From Axinella damicornis (taxonomy: Eukaryota > Porifera > Demospongiae > Axinellida > Axinellidae): DNA of 64,000 bases. Within the stretch, counting starts at the first letter, position 1, and each line of letters starts with the position of its first letter. Below the pieces are notes generated by a model. It saw nothing but the letters and a program-made list of their open reading frames with translations, did not search any database and had not been told where the DNA came from. The stretch lies in NCBI GenBank assembly GCA_963931865.1, contig OZ007511.1, positions 9,538,603 to 9,602,602 on the forward strand, written 5' to 3'. The position numbers were made by a program, and so were the translations under genes. This document shows positions 10,761 through 21,244 of the stretch, one piece after another.

Positions 10761-12380
10761 TATACAGAAGTGGAATGCGTTCCTGGCACCATCTTACTGA
10801 AGTGATTGTCATGGCCACTATACAAATGTGGTGCGTTTTGGAATAAGGCATGGCATCTGCATGGGAACGAGGTCAAAGTTGCTGTTGATAGCCAGGCTAG
10901 CTTCTCCGGGTATACTAGGATTACTTCCCTAGCCTACTCCCTGCAAGGGAGAGTACATATGTCAAACTATGGTCACATCCCTCACTCCCTGCACAGGAGA
11001 GTATATACGTCAAAACTCCCTTACTCCCTGCACGTGAGAGTCCATGCTTGCCGTTTTTTTTTATTTGTGTATCAATTTGGGGCACATATAGTGTAGCTAC
11101 TAAGTATAGTAGGTAGTGGTTGCCATTTGATAGTGTGGTCATAATTTAAGCCCATACCTCATCAGACAACATTCGTATTTCCTGGAGAATGTGGACTCTA
11201 TCGGGTGGCTCCTCTCACGTCCACAGGTAAAGGGAACAATGCAGAAGCTGCACATGTTATCACAACCACATATGATGGAACTGTGGTGGAAGAAGGTGGG
11301 GAAAAATGTACATATCATTACAGGATACTCCTCTTCCTCCGCCCTTCCCTCCTCTCTTCGGCTCTGTTCCCCTCCCTCCTCCCTTCCATCCTCTCCATAT
11401 ATTTCCTTACTTCCTTCTCTCTCCCCCACCTTCCCTTCTCCCTCTCTCCCTCCCTCCCGACCTCCCAATCACTCTCCCTCCTCTCCCACCCACCCAATGC
11501 ACCCAACTCACCCCCTCCCTCTCTCCCAAATCACATGTATGCACTTGTTTATGCGCACAGGCCAGCGACAGCTGGACGTTCACTGAGGATGGAGGACACG
11601 GAGCAGTGTTGTGCTGGTTGATTCACAAATACTCTTTGTAGTATAGTGTTTATAAACTAACCAACTACTGTAACAGTTGCCACCTCACCCAGACATCTGA
11701 AATCGCCGGTTTTGGATTATTCCTTTCAGTTAACTCATTCAGGGCACATGCAACAGGGGCTAATACGCACGCGCTGCCGAAGACAGTGCATAGAGGTGTG
11801 TAGTGGCAATCAGTCCATGCGAATTGTGGAAAAAAAATTTCACCTTCATTTTTCAGTTGTCAGGATGGACACCTTCGTGCTTTGCACTGCGCGTTCCAGA
11901 TGTTTAAGGATCGATGCTGCAGAGACCAAAACTAAAGCCCATAACAGTTTTGTAGAGCAAACTCAGCGCTATCAATGAGGCTTCTCAGGATCGGAATTCA
12001 CCAAAGGATCAGTTACATCTATGGCTACACAATACTACAACTGCAGAAGGCACTGACCTGTGGACAGACGTCCTGGCGATAGACGGTGACTAACCTTCAC
12101 CAGAATGTCTCGCGCAAGTGAATGCAACCTGTTCTACATAGGGTGTCAAAGGTATTTATAGCCTTCAAGTATGGGTTTTGCTTGGCTGCTCATGAATCCA
12201 CTTACCAAGACTGTGGTAAATCAGGGTGCTTCAATCACTATGCATAATCAGGATTATGAATATGTAAGATAGGCTTCTGCTGTCTAGTGTCTGTACTAGT
12301 GTTCACTGTGTAGCTTCCCACTACGCGTGTGATTGAAGAACCAGAAAGGATTGGCCGGGCACGTGCCCGGCCAGGCCCAC
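10741..12380. repeat. Duplicated block, copy 2
   Basis: Second copy of 5413-6780 in the same orientation. It includes the CTCCCT tract (11325-11530), the candidate exon at 11561-11641 and the decayed hAT-like element. Confidence 0.85.
11561..11641 (+). pseudogene. Candidate terminal exon, unrecognised (copy 2)
   Basis: Same sequence as 6184-6264, again preceded by GCGCACAG and ending in TAG. Identity between two non-coding-looking blocks is explained by recent duplication and is not by itself evidence of constraint. Confidence 0.3.
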
Positions 12381-12395
12381 CCTTGGCTACGCCAC
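11742..12395. mobile_element. hAT-like element with right end only
   Basis: Sister of the element at 6363-6790. The left CAGTGGCGTAGCC end is deleted, but the right end GGCTACGCCACCAG is retained at 12382-12395. Together the two copies reconstruct an element with GGCGTAGCC-type inverted termini. Confidence 0.55.
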
Positions 12396-12471
12396 CAGCT
12401 GAACTCGTTATCCATTGTTCTCTGGATGTCACTTTAAGCCTATAGTAACATACTTTCAGTTATCTACTTAC

Positions 12472-12735
12472 CCCCGAATGTAATTGCACCTGCAGCTTGA
12501 CCAGACTCCAACATCCTCGGCAGGTCAAGGAAAGCATCTGCATGAGGAGAAAACGTTACTTTAGTGGAAGCTTACCCGAACTCGACTAATAATTATTATA
12601 AACCATATTCCATGAACATACACTATTACAGCCAGACCTCAAAACGATGTCTAAGTTAGCGCTTTTGAAACTCACCAGGGCCTTCCACTAAATCCACCAT
12701 TTTGTCCGTTTCCAACAGTCTTTCTGCCATGCAGC
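12472..12735 (-). CDS. Two exons of an unrecognised minus-strand gene (paralogue 1)
   Basis: Exon at 12735-12676: acceptor ATGCAG, frame MAERLLETDKMVDLVEGPG, donor GTGAGT, ending in phase 1. Exon at 12537-12472: acceptor ATGCAG, frame DAFLDLPRMLESGQAAGAI, donor GTAAGT. The two join in frame through a split GAT codon, which is good evidence of real coding exons. A paralogous pair lies at 15163-15107 and 14995-14939. I do not recognise the protein. No continuation was found to the left. Confidence 0.45.
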
Positions 12736-12946
12736 CTGCATTAAGATACAAGGTCATGTACCTGCAATAAGATGTAAGGTCATGTGATGAAGCCTGTAAT
12801 AGGCTATATAAATGATGTCATGTGATTTAGCCAGCAATAAGATGTGATGCAGTCTGCAATAAGAAATGAGGGCTCTTTTCAAAGATGGAAAGGTTGGCAC
12901 AACCTAATTTTCCATGCACCGAGCAGTCCCATTGAGAGGAGAACAG

Positions 12947-13057
12947 TCATGAGATCACTGGTCTTTGAGGATCCGGAAGTAGTCCAGTCATGATCGACCA
13001 CACTTTCTTTTCTGCATTGTCTCGGATGGCACAGGTCACAGCCAGAATCACATCTGC
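12947..13057 (-). CDS. Terminal exon of an unrecognised gene
   Basis: The acceptor TTTTACAG is followed by 36 codons and TGA. The peptide starts ADVILAVTCAIRDNAEKKVW and ends PDPQRPVIS. The start phase is 0, so it does not join directly to the phase-1 exons of the neighbouring paralogue pairs. Upstream exons should lie to the right and may fall in or near the assembly gap. Family not recognised. Confidence 0.4.
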   Translation of the reverse strand, partial: ADVILAVTCAIRDNAEKKVWSIMTGLLPDPQRPVIS

Positions 13058-14110
13058 CTGTAAAATCAGAATGCTAACTGGGCAAAGATGGGACCAATAA
13101 TGAAAAAAATAGATTAATGGGTAATTATTGTGGAATCGCAATTGGAATCTGAATTAGTTGGACAGCTGTTTCATAGGAGGCTCAAGGTATGACCAAAATG
13201 ACTCCATAGATACAGCCTTCATTTGTTACCACGAATGGTTACCACAATGGTGGCTCACGAGGGCATACAGCCCTGGTCCCCCAAGACTGACAATCTAAAT
13301 ATGTCCCGTCCAAATAGCAGGAGCCCATTTGCAAGCCCCTTAAATAGTAATGAATTCTTACATAGCAAAGAGAATAGAAAAAAGTGGTATCATGCATTGA
13401 TGTCAATATGCAGAACATACACAACGTACATGTAGTATGTATGCCACCTCAAACGTCTAGCAGGAAATGTGCAAAGTTTCTATACCGTCAACGGTTCCTC
13501 CAACATGCTTCCCCTTCTGTAGAATTTATGCACTTGTTACCACCTGTTACCATCCTAATGAGGCTATTGCATGAGGCACCATTGAATGTATCAAGACCAT
13601 GCACACACCACTCCACGGGGAGCGATCTGTTCCTTGACCCAGATCATGTGAGCTAGGGCATCGTTAGGTCAGTGCAGGCTATGGTTTCAGAAACTTTTTG
13701 AAATGCTGTGGGGGCAGTAAAGAGCGATGTACAGGAACTCATTCATAGCTGCTAGAACTAGAATGATACCAATCATTGTAATCAGGAAGTGCTAGCAGTT
13801 ATTACTATGAGCTGAACAAGATCTACAATATGGCTTCATGTTGGAGACAGGGGCACAACCGACCCTTTCCTTCCTTGTCCTGCAATATATCCTCATCTCT
13901 GAGGCATGGCACACTCCCTCCTCCCTCAACCACGCCTGTCACCGGGCTCTGCACACCCACGGAGGCAAGGAAGCAATGAAGTCTTTCAGCCCTGGTCAAT
14001 CCTGCAGGTGAGAGTGATCCTGGTGTATCAATCCAGTTCCCATGTAGCTACGCACCAAGTACAGTACGTAGTGGTTGCCGTTTGCTAGTGCTAGTGTATC
14101 AATGTGGTAT
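13058..14110. other. No recognisable gene
   Basis: Short frames only; no repeat family identified by eye. Confidence 0.35.
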
Positions 14111-14830
14111 GGCATGGTCATACGTAATCTAAGCCCATACCTCATCGGACCACATTCAGATCTCCTGGGTGCCTCCTCTCTCGTTCACGGGTAGAGGGAA
14201 CAATGCAGAAGCTGCACATTTTATCACAACCACGCATGATGGAACTGTGGTGGAAGAAGTTTGACAAAAAATGTATGCACTATTACCCTATCTCAGCCCT
14301 TCCCTAGCTCCTCTCTTTCACTCTGTTCCCCTCCCTCCTTCCTTTCCCTCCATGGTTCCTTCATCCCTTGTCCTCTCCATATCTTTCTCCCTTCCTTCTA
14401 CTTCCTTACTTCTTTCTCTCCCTCCCTCCCTCTCTCTCTCTCCCTCCCCCCTCCCTCTCTCCCTCCCTCCTTCCTTCCTTCCTTCCTTCCTTCCTTCATT
14501 CCTTCCTTCCTTCCTTCCCTCCTTCCTTCCTTCCTTCCTTCCTTCCTTCCCTCCCTCCGTCCCTCCCTCCCTCCCTCCCTCCCTCCCTCCCTCCCTCCCT
14601 CCCTCCCTCCCTCCCTCCCTCCCAACCTCTCAATTACACTCCCTCCTCTCCCACCCACCCACCCCACCCACACACAGTAGAACATTCACTGAGGGTGGAG
14701 GACACGCAGCAGTGTTGTGCTGGTTGACTTACAAAACACTTTGCAGTATAGGGTTTGGAAACTAACTAACTGCAGTTGTTACCTCACCCGGATGTCTGAA
14801 ACTGCCAGTTTTGGTCTATTATTTCATACC
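14110..14830. repeat. Diverged third relative of the duplicated block, with (CCTT/CCCT)n tract
   Basis: Resembles 11150-11720: the pre-exon segment at 14150-14250, a very long pyrimidine microsatellite at 14411-14622 (CCTTCC and CCCTCC units), then the GGTGGAGGACACGCAGCAGT segment. In the first part the frame [20 protein letters not shown] is open, faintly like the start of a fibronectin type III domain. Confidence 0.65.
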
Positions 14831-14938
14831 ATTATCCATTGTTATTTGGAGGTCACTTCACCATGGCACCTCAACATCCCCTCCCTTCCTTTCACTCCAC
14901 ACTCTCCATCATTTCACACAGTTGGAATGCAATTATAC

Positions 14939-15163
14939 CTGCAGCTTGTCCAGACTCAGTGATGGCTAACATTCTCGGCAGGTCATGGTAAGCATCTGCA
15001 TGAGGAGAAAACGTGTGGAAGCACACCAGAACTCCCTTCCTAAACCCAATACACAATTACAGCCAGTCATCAAAATGATATCTAAGTTAGTGCATTTGAA
15101 GGTCACCTGGGCTTGCCACTAAATCCACCATTTTGTCCGCTTCCAACAGCTTTGTCACCAGTT
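14939..15163 (-). CDS. Two exons of the unrecognised gene (paralogue 2), entering the gap
   Basis: Exon from the gap edge (15163) to 15107: frame VTKLLEADKMVDLVASPG, donor GTGACC. Exon at 14995-14939: acceptor ATGCAG, frame DAYHDLPRMLAITESGQAAG, donor GTATAA (weak). The pair matches 12735-12676 and 12537-12472 in sequence, order, phase and spacing, with a 3-codon insertion in the second exon. Confidence 0.4.
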
Positions 15164-15363
15164 NNNNNNNNNNNNNNNNNNNNNNNNNNNNNNNNNNNNN
15201 NNNNNNNNNNNNNNNNNNNNNNNNNNNNNNNNNNNNNNNNNNNNNNNNNNNNNNNNNNNNNNNNNNNNNNNNNNNNNNNNNNNNNNNNNNNNNNNNNNNN
15301 NNNNNNNNNNNNNNNNNNNNNNNNNNNNNNNNNNNNNNNNNNNNNNNNNNNNNNNNNNNNNNN
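15164..15363. other. Assembly gap (200 N)
   Basis: Exactly 200 N, the usual placeholder for a scaffold gap. True distance is unknown. Confidence 1.
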
Positions 15364-16946
15364 AATAATATGACTGTATAGTGTCTGCTCAGATTCCATA
15401 AGTTATGGGCCAGTATAGTCATAGTGTGTCACCACAAATGATCAGAATTCTAAACATTATGTAGTATGCTTATAGTGGATTTAGTAGGTCTGAAGTCACC
15501 GGAGCTATAGCTTGAAGTTGTACCCTGGCCAAGTTCATTAGAGAATTCCTATAGCTGACTTGTGAACGGTATTCCCCCAAGATTCTAAAAGTGGAACACA
15601 TGACTACTGTATACAACCAATCAGCACTACCCACATCATGGATAGCACGCGTACGTGTAATCATTCTCACTTAAGCTGGGGAATCCCCAAGCATTCTACA
15701 TGGCCCATTAAATACAATGGGAATTCCCTGGTGTGTTTGTCCTGAGGTTATTCATCTGTAACTGTTTTTTTTGCTGTATTTAAACAATGTACATCACTTG
15801 CTGGTGTCAGTTTTTGATGTCGATCATGTGCAACGATTGGAGTGCGTATGTTTTGAAGCCTGCAGTTGTTACTCTTAGCTGAAGTGAGTCTAATGCTGTT
15901 TCCATTAGTTGTTCGCTGTCTCAGTACAGCATTCATGTTCATTATTCTCACAGTGCTGTTTGGTCAACTATACTGTAGAAATATGTGCATGTAGTATAAT
16001 ATTATACAGTTAAAATTGTACCTGCATGGCTGGATTATAAACAGTGTATAGCCATGCATGCACCATCCAATAAATTGAGGTCTGCATGGAAAGTGCAATT
16101 AATTTACATGTAAAATTATAGTTCTATAGCACATGCAGCCTAGAACATAATTTATTATGCATGGCTCCATTGAAAATATAATATAATTATCACTAAACGT
16201 GCATTTCCTATTAGTATCAACCTTCAGTTATTAAACTACAATTTTTGTTGAAATCCACAGAAACAATCCATTTCATCAAACAGCAAACAAACAATCACTG
16301 GAGGTAAGAAATGACATGCTTGTTATTATCTATTTTGATATTGTATACGTACTATGATTGTTATGAGTGCACATATGCATGTTCCTGCATGTGCATGCAG
16401 GAATATTGGATTATTGTTCAAACCAGACGCTTGCCATCTAGAATTATGGCTGTCAAAATGGCCATGAAAATTAATTATTGTATGGCTATACAATGACTCT
16501 GGGTATGAGCTGCTACAAGTATAATAGGTGGATTCCCTGGGGATGAACCTTAATTCACACACAACACTTCACATGCACACATGCACACATTCCACCTTAT
16601 ACATTGCGCAACTTTAATTTGTATTGTGCAATCTTCCAGCCAATGCATAATAATTGGTGCATGATTATAATTACTGCCAGTACTAATGAGACAGTACATA
16701 TCATTTTAACTCGTGAATATGGCAACATACTCTATTTGGACATTCAAGTTGTTTGCATGCGTGTTAAAACCTTCAAGTGGACAGACTATTATAATTATTA
16801 TGCTCTTCACTGTGCCTTAATGAAACTGTGTATATATTCTCTCAATTGGGAAGAGCTTTACTCGAGCATAAAGGGGGTGTGTGTCAACATAATTACGGTA
16901 CATGACACATTCGTAACATTATATTACTTTCTTTGCTGCCAGAACT
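15364..16946. other. Intergenic, upstream region of the plus-strand membrane-protein gene
   Basis: AT-rich with only short frames. A 5' untranslated exon is possible (a CTTTGCTGCCAG acceptor-like site lies 6 bp before the ATG at 16947). The inverted repeat CCTGCATG/CATGCAGG is at 16384-16401. Confidence 0.4.
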
Positions 16947-18264
16947 ATGGCAACAGGTCTCATGGTCATCCTGCTCCTACTTCTGTTTGCTGTCCGCGTT
17001 TGTAGCACATCTCAGCAAGCATCAGAGTCCGCGCTATGTCAGGACGTGTGTGGATCACTTGAAAGGAGCCTTTGTGTTGCTCTTTTGCACAATCCAGACA
17101 ACATAGAACAAGTTTCCAGGTACTTTTCCAGCCCTCACATTCTGCTGAATGTGACCTTCCTGGTGGATGTTGCTTCACAGAATATCCGCGTCAAACGAAA
17201 CCATGGTATTATGAGCGGAGGGAAACGATCATACAGCTTCTTGGTCACCGCATTCCCGGAACTTCTAAATGCAAATTACGCGCATCTTTGCCAACTACAA
17301 CCAAAACTACCAATCATAATTCAATACGTTGGGTGCCAACTCGTCACTAATTATTGTGAAAGAATTGATGAACTGCTTGAAGGTGGGTGTGTTTTCGATC
17401 AACACAGTATTGAACTTTCACTACATGTGGGACACCTATCATCACCGACATCCTATGAAAATGTGGAAACAGCTCTGGAGAAGTTTATACTTCCAAAGGT
17501 AAGAAGCACATTTAGTTATGTTGTGGTGACGGCCATATTCTGCCATAAGTGTATTCATTTGCTGTGTATTACTCACACACACTCATCATCAGCTATCTAC
17601 AGTTGCAAGCACTCCTGAGAGCGATCCAAAGCAGTGGCAATACAGTATTGTGGCTGAACCACAGGCACATCAAAACAACTTCATATTGCAAGCAGTGGTG
17701 TTTCTTGAAACTTTCTTTCTTGTCTTGCTTGTTGTACCGTCAGCCTGCTTTCTCTTCAGAGTAAGTGACACTTTGACAAGAGAAGGCAGCTTATTCAGAT
17801 CAGCAAACTATGTTCTTGGAGCTTGGAATATTGCCTTTACTGCAGGAGACCTGTACATGTGCCAAGGCATTTCAAACGTCACTGCTTTCAAGTTATTGAT
17901 GTATGGTTTGGGGCTTTTGATCACTTGCACGATATCACAATGCTTCTTGCAGGGGAGAGGCATACGGAAGATTGCAAATATTTTGTCTGTTTGGAATTTC
18001 CTCGTATTTGTACAAATCTTTATGTTTTCGTTCGTGGCATTTCTTCCACAGATGATTGTAACACCTATCCTACCAAGTGTTATACTGTTTGTCAGGTATC
18101 TTCTTGTCATTATAAGCATTTTAATACATTATAAGTTCGTCCAATCATATTCATATGATCCCTACTGTACAATGTGTCTCCTCAATACAGCAGAGACTGC
18201 TTCATTTCTTTTTCTGCTTTATATTCTAATAGTACTAGCGTCATTACTTGAGTTTGTATTCTGA
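16947..18264 (+). CDS. Two-exon Cys-rich multi-pass membrane protein (copy A, intact)
   Basis: Exon 1 is 16947-17498 (184 codons); intron 17499-17592 has GTAAGA/CAG ends. Exon 2 is 17593-18264 (223 codons plus stop), joined in phase 0, giving 407 aa. Residues 1-20 form a signal peptide (hydrophobic LMVILLLLLFAV). Residues 30-183 are an ectodomain with about seven Cys and one NVT sequon. Exon 2 carries about six hydrophobic segments at roughly 213-239, 255-274, 284-303, 310-334, 340-363 and 385-406. The last one reaches the C-terminus, so almost no cytosolic tail remains. The architecture recalls small receptors with an N-terminal Cys domain, but no Frizzled or GPCR signature motif is visible and I assign no function. 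The duplicate at 47759-48340 is broken, so this is the only complete copy here. Confidence 0.7.
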
Positions 18265-18632
18265 TCTCTATGTAAAATATTAATCTGTTGAAACTGCATT
18301 GTTGTGTGATGTGAATCATTACAATACCCGGAAACATTAAATCTGATCTGCACATCATAATAATTATGCCAACGTTTATCAAACGATTGTGCAAGCAATA
18401 TGCATGCCCTAATTGAATTATAGCATGTACCATTTAATTCGCAATTGGATGCAGCTGATTGAGTTAAGGAATCCTGTACATAGTCCCGTGCCCAGACCAC
18501 ACCTTCTCGCGAGAGGGTCTGGTCTGGGAACGAGACTAAGACATACGTATATGATGCATGATTGCCAGCAAGCCTCGATCAATCGCTTCATGAGATCTAT
18601 CAGAGCATATCATGTATAAACAATCAGCACAG
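18265..18632. other. Intergenic with a short hairpin element
   Basis: Convergent gap between the plus-strand membrane gene and the GT61 gene. At 18482-18537 an inverted repeat (AGTCCCGTGCCCAGACC / GGTCTGGGAACGAGACT) resembles the fold-back family. The same hairpin is in copy B at 48406-48461, so it predates the duplication. Confidence 0.6.
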
Positions 18633-20024
18633 TTACGGCATTGAATCAGAAATATTCGTTAACCTCTCTATTACTTCCTTCAGATTAGCCGTAACCCTAT
18701 CTTTACCTCCAGGGATTGTGATGCCATGGTGCCGCCTTCCTGCCAGGTTGGCTAATATCTCGAGAGTAGGTGTATCCAGCTTGAATTCAGGGATAAGTTC
18801 AAAGATAAACGCTTCATCTCTTAGCCACCATAAATGGATCAAACCCGCTCCATGGACCCCCAATAAAATATCAGCCTCATGTCCATAGCGTATCTGCGAA
18901 CAAATGGGCAAGTTCTCCATGTGTACAACAGTCAGTTGCAAGGAAGGAAAAGATTTGTTCAACAACTGTATAAGTTCATCCTCGTTAGTCAGCACTCTCT
19001 GAAATCTGAATTGACTGTCTCCACGATAACGAACATATGGCTTCCTAGATACAACAATTAGTTGCTTTGCCGATGATTTCCTTTCAAAGTCCTTTAGGGA
19101 ACAGGCTTTCAAAACTCTCGATCGAAATGACATGAAGCTGGTTCCAGGTAGATCAGTACCATCACACTTCAAACAGTCATATCTTAGACTGCCTTCTATC
19201 CTGCATCGGAACAAGACACAAGCATAAGCCCACGGAACTAATACTACCTTCCGAAAGCAAGTGATACTGTTGGAGAAGTTCTTCAGAGTAAGCATCTCTG
19301 GAAAAAGTGCCCTCTCAAAATCCTCAAACTTGTAGCCATTTGAATCTGAGATTCTAATGATGACAGAGTCTTCATCAACTGCACTGTTATCAATGAGGCT
19401 CTTGTGGACGTTGTAGTACGCCAAGAACCGGAAATATATGTGGTGGGGTTGACTAACCATGAAGAAATAGGCGGTCTTATTGACCCACTCTTCACATGCA
19501 GAGGGTGGCTTTTGTTCCGAGTTGATAACTTCACGTACAAAGTTTTGCATATAGTCAACATGCTCAGTTGCCTTGAACAGGTTCGTCATCATAGGTGCTG
19601 GACACTGTGTTTCATTGCTTTCCAATAGCCACACTGACATGGTTCCACAAATGTCACAAGTGTTACAGTTAGACATTGCATTTTTCAGTCGCTTTGGATG
19701 AATTGCTAAGTTTTGAATAGTGCAGGTTGCCATGACGCTAGATCTTGGCGTCCGAAAACAGCTGATTGAATGGTTAGGCCACATAACAGAGTCACACATA
19801 GGAACAGGGCTCTGAAATGGATGTTCGATAAACGTGTCACAGAACGTCTTTGACTTCCATGTGGCAGGAGTAGGCGGGGGAAATAGAGTCACAGGAACTA
19901 GATCCTGCTCTCTGCCATTCCTGTGCATGGAGGAACCTAAGTGCATATGCCAGAGGTAAAAGATCCATACACAGAGCACCACAAGTCCCAGACAAGCAGC
20001 CAACGTCCTGATTCTGGGAACCAT
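18633..20024 (-). CDS. GT61-family (EOGT/POMGNT2-like) glycosyltransferase, copy A
   Basis: 463 aa in one exon. Residues 9-27 are a membrane anchor (CLGLVVLCVWIFYLWHM) after a short basic N-terminus, as in type II Golgi/ER enzymes; a Cys-containing lumenal stem follows. The C-terminal half has hallmarks of the DUF563/GT61 fold: VSRKPYVRYRG, and near 390-401 VHGAGLIHLWWL, the most conserved family motif, followed by FELIPEF. Known members transfer GlcNAc or xylose to protein O-glycans or N-glycan cores; the acceptor here cannot be told from sequence. NVS/NKT-type sequons are present. About a dozen residues differ from copy B (48567-49958), and both are intact. The start is chosen because it gives the anchor directly and is conserved in both copies. 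Confidence 0.85.
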   Translation of the reverse strand: MVPRIRTLAACLGLVVLCVWIFYLWHMHLGSSMHRNGREQDLVPVTLFPPPTPATWKSKTFCDTFIEHPFQSPVPMCDSVMWPNHSISCFRTPRSSVMATCTIQNLAIHPKRLKNAMSNCNTCDICGTMSVWLLESNETQCPAPMMTNLFKATEHVDYMQNFVREVINSEQKPPSACEEWVNKTAYFFMVSQPHHIYFRFLAYYNVHKSLIDNSAVDEDSVIIRISDSNGYKFEDFERALFPEMLTLKNFSNSITCFRKVVLVPWAYACVLFRCRIEGSLRYDCLKCDGTDLPGTSFMSFRSRVLKACSLKDFERKSSAKQLIVVSRKPYVRYRGDSQFRFQRVLTNEDELIQLLNKSFPSLQLTVVHMENLPICSQIRYGHEADILLGVHGAGLIHLWWLRDEAFIFELIPEFKLDTPTLEILANLAGRRHHGITIPGGKDRVTANLKEVIERLTNISDSMP

Positions 20025-20436
20025 GTTCTGTCCACGCGTTCAAACTATAGCTAATTGGAGGTGGGGCACAAAGTCACGACATCTGCGCTCTATCATATCA
20101 ACTTGGCAACTCGCGGCCCACACACTCACCAGCTAAGTGGTAGGCCCTAGTCACCAACCGACCTGCTCCAGGCGTTAGCAGATCTCAACTTCACTTGGCG
20201 ACTTGCAGTGCAATACTCATGATTCAGCCTGAGTACAGTTGATTGCTAACATGCTGGTGATTCCGCATCACCCATGCTGGAACCCGATTCTCAAATTTGG
20301 CTGTAGCTATTACGGTAATCGGAAAGTTCCGTATCGCTGGTTGTAGAGCGCGCGCGCGCGGTATGCACATGTCAACAGTTCATAATTTGATTACTACAGT
20401 GTTTACACAGCCTATGTACATGAGAGAGCGGATTCA

Positions 20437-20838
20437 TAGGCCTGAGGATATTATTCTCCAAAAATAGCCCATTATCCTATTCTTGTACAAAATACGAGTA
20501 TTATTCTTTCTCAAGCAACAGTTATTCTCAACAAAACGTGTATTATTCTCAATTCTTCAACTTCCGTGGTCTCGATATATCGGCAGGATCAGCTGCCCGA
20601 AGGCGACTCAGAAACGTAGGGGGCGCAGCGTCTGGCTCTTGGTCAACAGGCACAACACTAGCCGCACTCGTTTCACTACTGTCCGCCATTTTGATCTCAC
20701 CACATGGCCACGTGTTAGACTTCCAGAAGAGAAATTAGATTATTCCTCTAAAACTTCCGGATTATTCCCAAATTATTCTCAATTCTTCCGTCAGCCTATT
20801 ATGCTCAAATTATTCCCAGCATAAAATCCTCAGGCCTA
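20437..20838. mobile_element. MITE present only in copy A, ends TAGGCCTGAGGAT
   Basis: Perfect 13-bp terminal inverted repeats TAGGCCTGAGGAT / ATCCTCAGGCCTA, with repeated TTATTCTC and TTATTCCC words inside. Copy B has no such sequence between the corresponding flanks (near 50355), which makes this an insertion after the duplication. If TA is the target duplication the ends start GGCCTGAGG, but the flanks are not clean enough to prove it. Confidence 0.65.
20549..20689 (-). pseudogene. Short open frame inside the MITE (46 codons)
   Basis: Starts AAAATGGCGG, a good initiation context, and reads MADSSETSAASVVPVDQEPD, ending SRLRAADPADISRPRKLKN then TGA. The composition (acidic start, then SRLR...RKRK-like end) resembles the first exon of transposase-type proteins. 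It may be a relic of the autonomous parent, or a captured host first exon. Inference only. Confidence 0.3.
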
Positions 20839-20970
20839 GAGCGGAACCTCATTGTGCGCTCCTGACATGTAGCTATAGCTAGCTAGGCCACACTGATTTG
20901 CTATGTCATGGTGTAGTGGCAACAGGAGCGCATAGCTTATGAAGTTGCACACTCTTATTGAACTCTTGAT

Positions 20971-21027
20971 CTAGCCTTGTTCCCATGCAGGCGCTCGGTA
21001 ATTACCGAGCGCCTGGGAACGAGGCTA
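20971..21027. mobile_element. 57-bp fold-back element with 8-bp target duplication
   Basis: CTAGCCTTGTTCCCATGCAG ... GCCTGGGAACGAGGCTA folds almost completely on itself. Flanks are CTCTTGAT on both sides (20963-20970 and 21028-21035). Copy B lacks the element. Same family as 38038-38110, 38950-39343, 42651-42697 and 44770-44854. Confidence 0.8.
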
Positions 21028-21244
21028 CTCTTGATCATAATTAGCTATACCATCATCATTCGCAATGCCAGGTAGCTAGCTAGTGTTTTGGGAACAGCAA
21101 TGCTGCATCCTTCACCTTATGATCTTCTGGTGCTATATAGATCTTCATGGGCAATTACCCGTGCACATTCATCAGTGAAGCCTTTTAATCTGAATTTAGA
21201 ACTCAACAACAACATGAAAAAAAATTAGCTACTGGCCAGCAACA

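Larger units (their letters stand above)
20025..21244. other. Intergenic between the glycosyltransferase genes; several insertions
   Basis: Contains a GCGCGCGCGCGC run (20348-20359), a MITE with GGCCTGAGGAT ends (20437-20838), the hAT-like short end CAGGAGCGC near 20853, and a 57-bp fold-back element (20971-21027). Copy B at 49980-50675 lacks the two larger insertions. Confidence 0.6.

Noticed and set aside
16947..17498. Frizzled-type Cys-rich domain
   Set aside because: The ectodomain has several Cys, but their spacing and the absence of the usual Frizzled motifs do not support the family.
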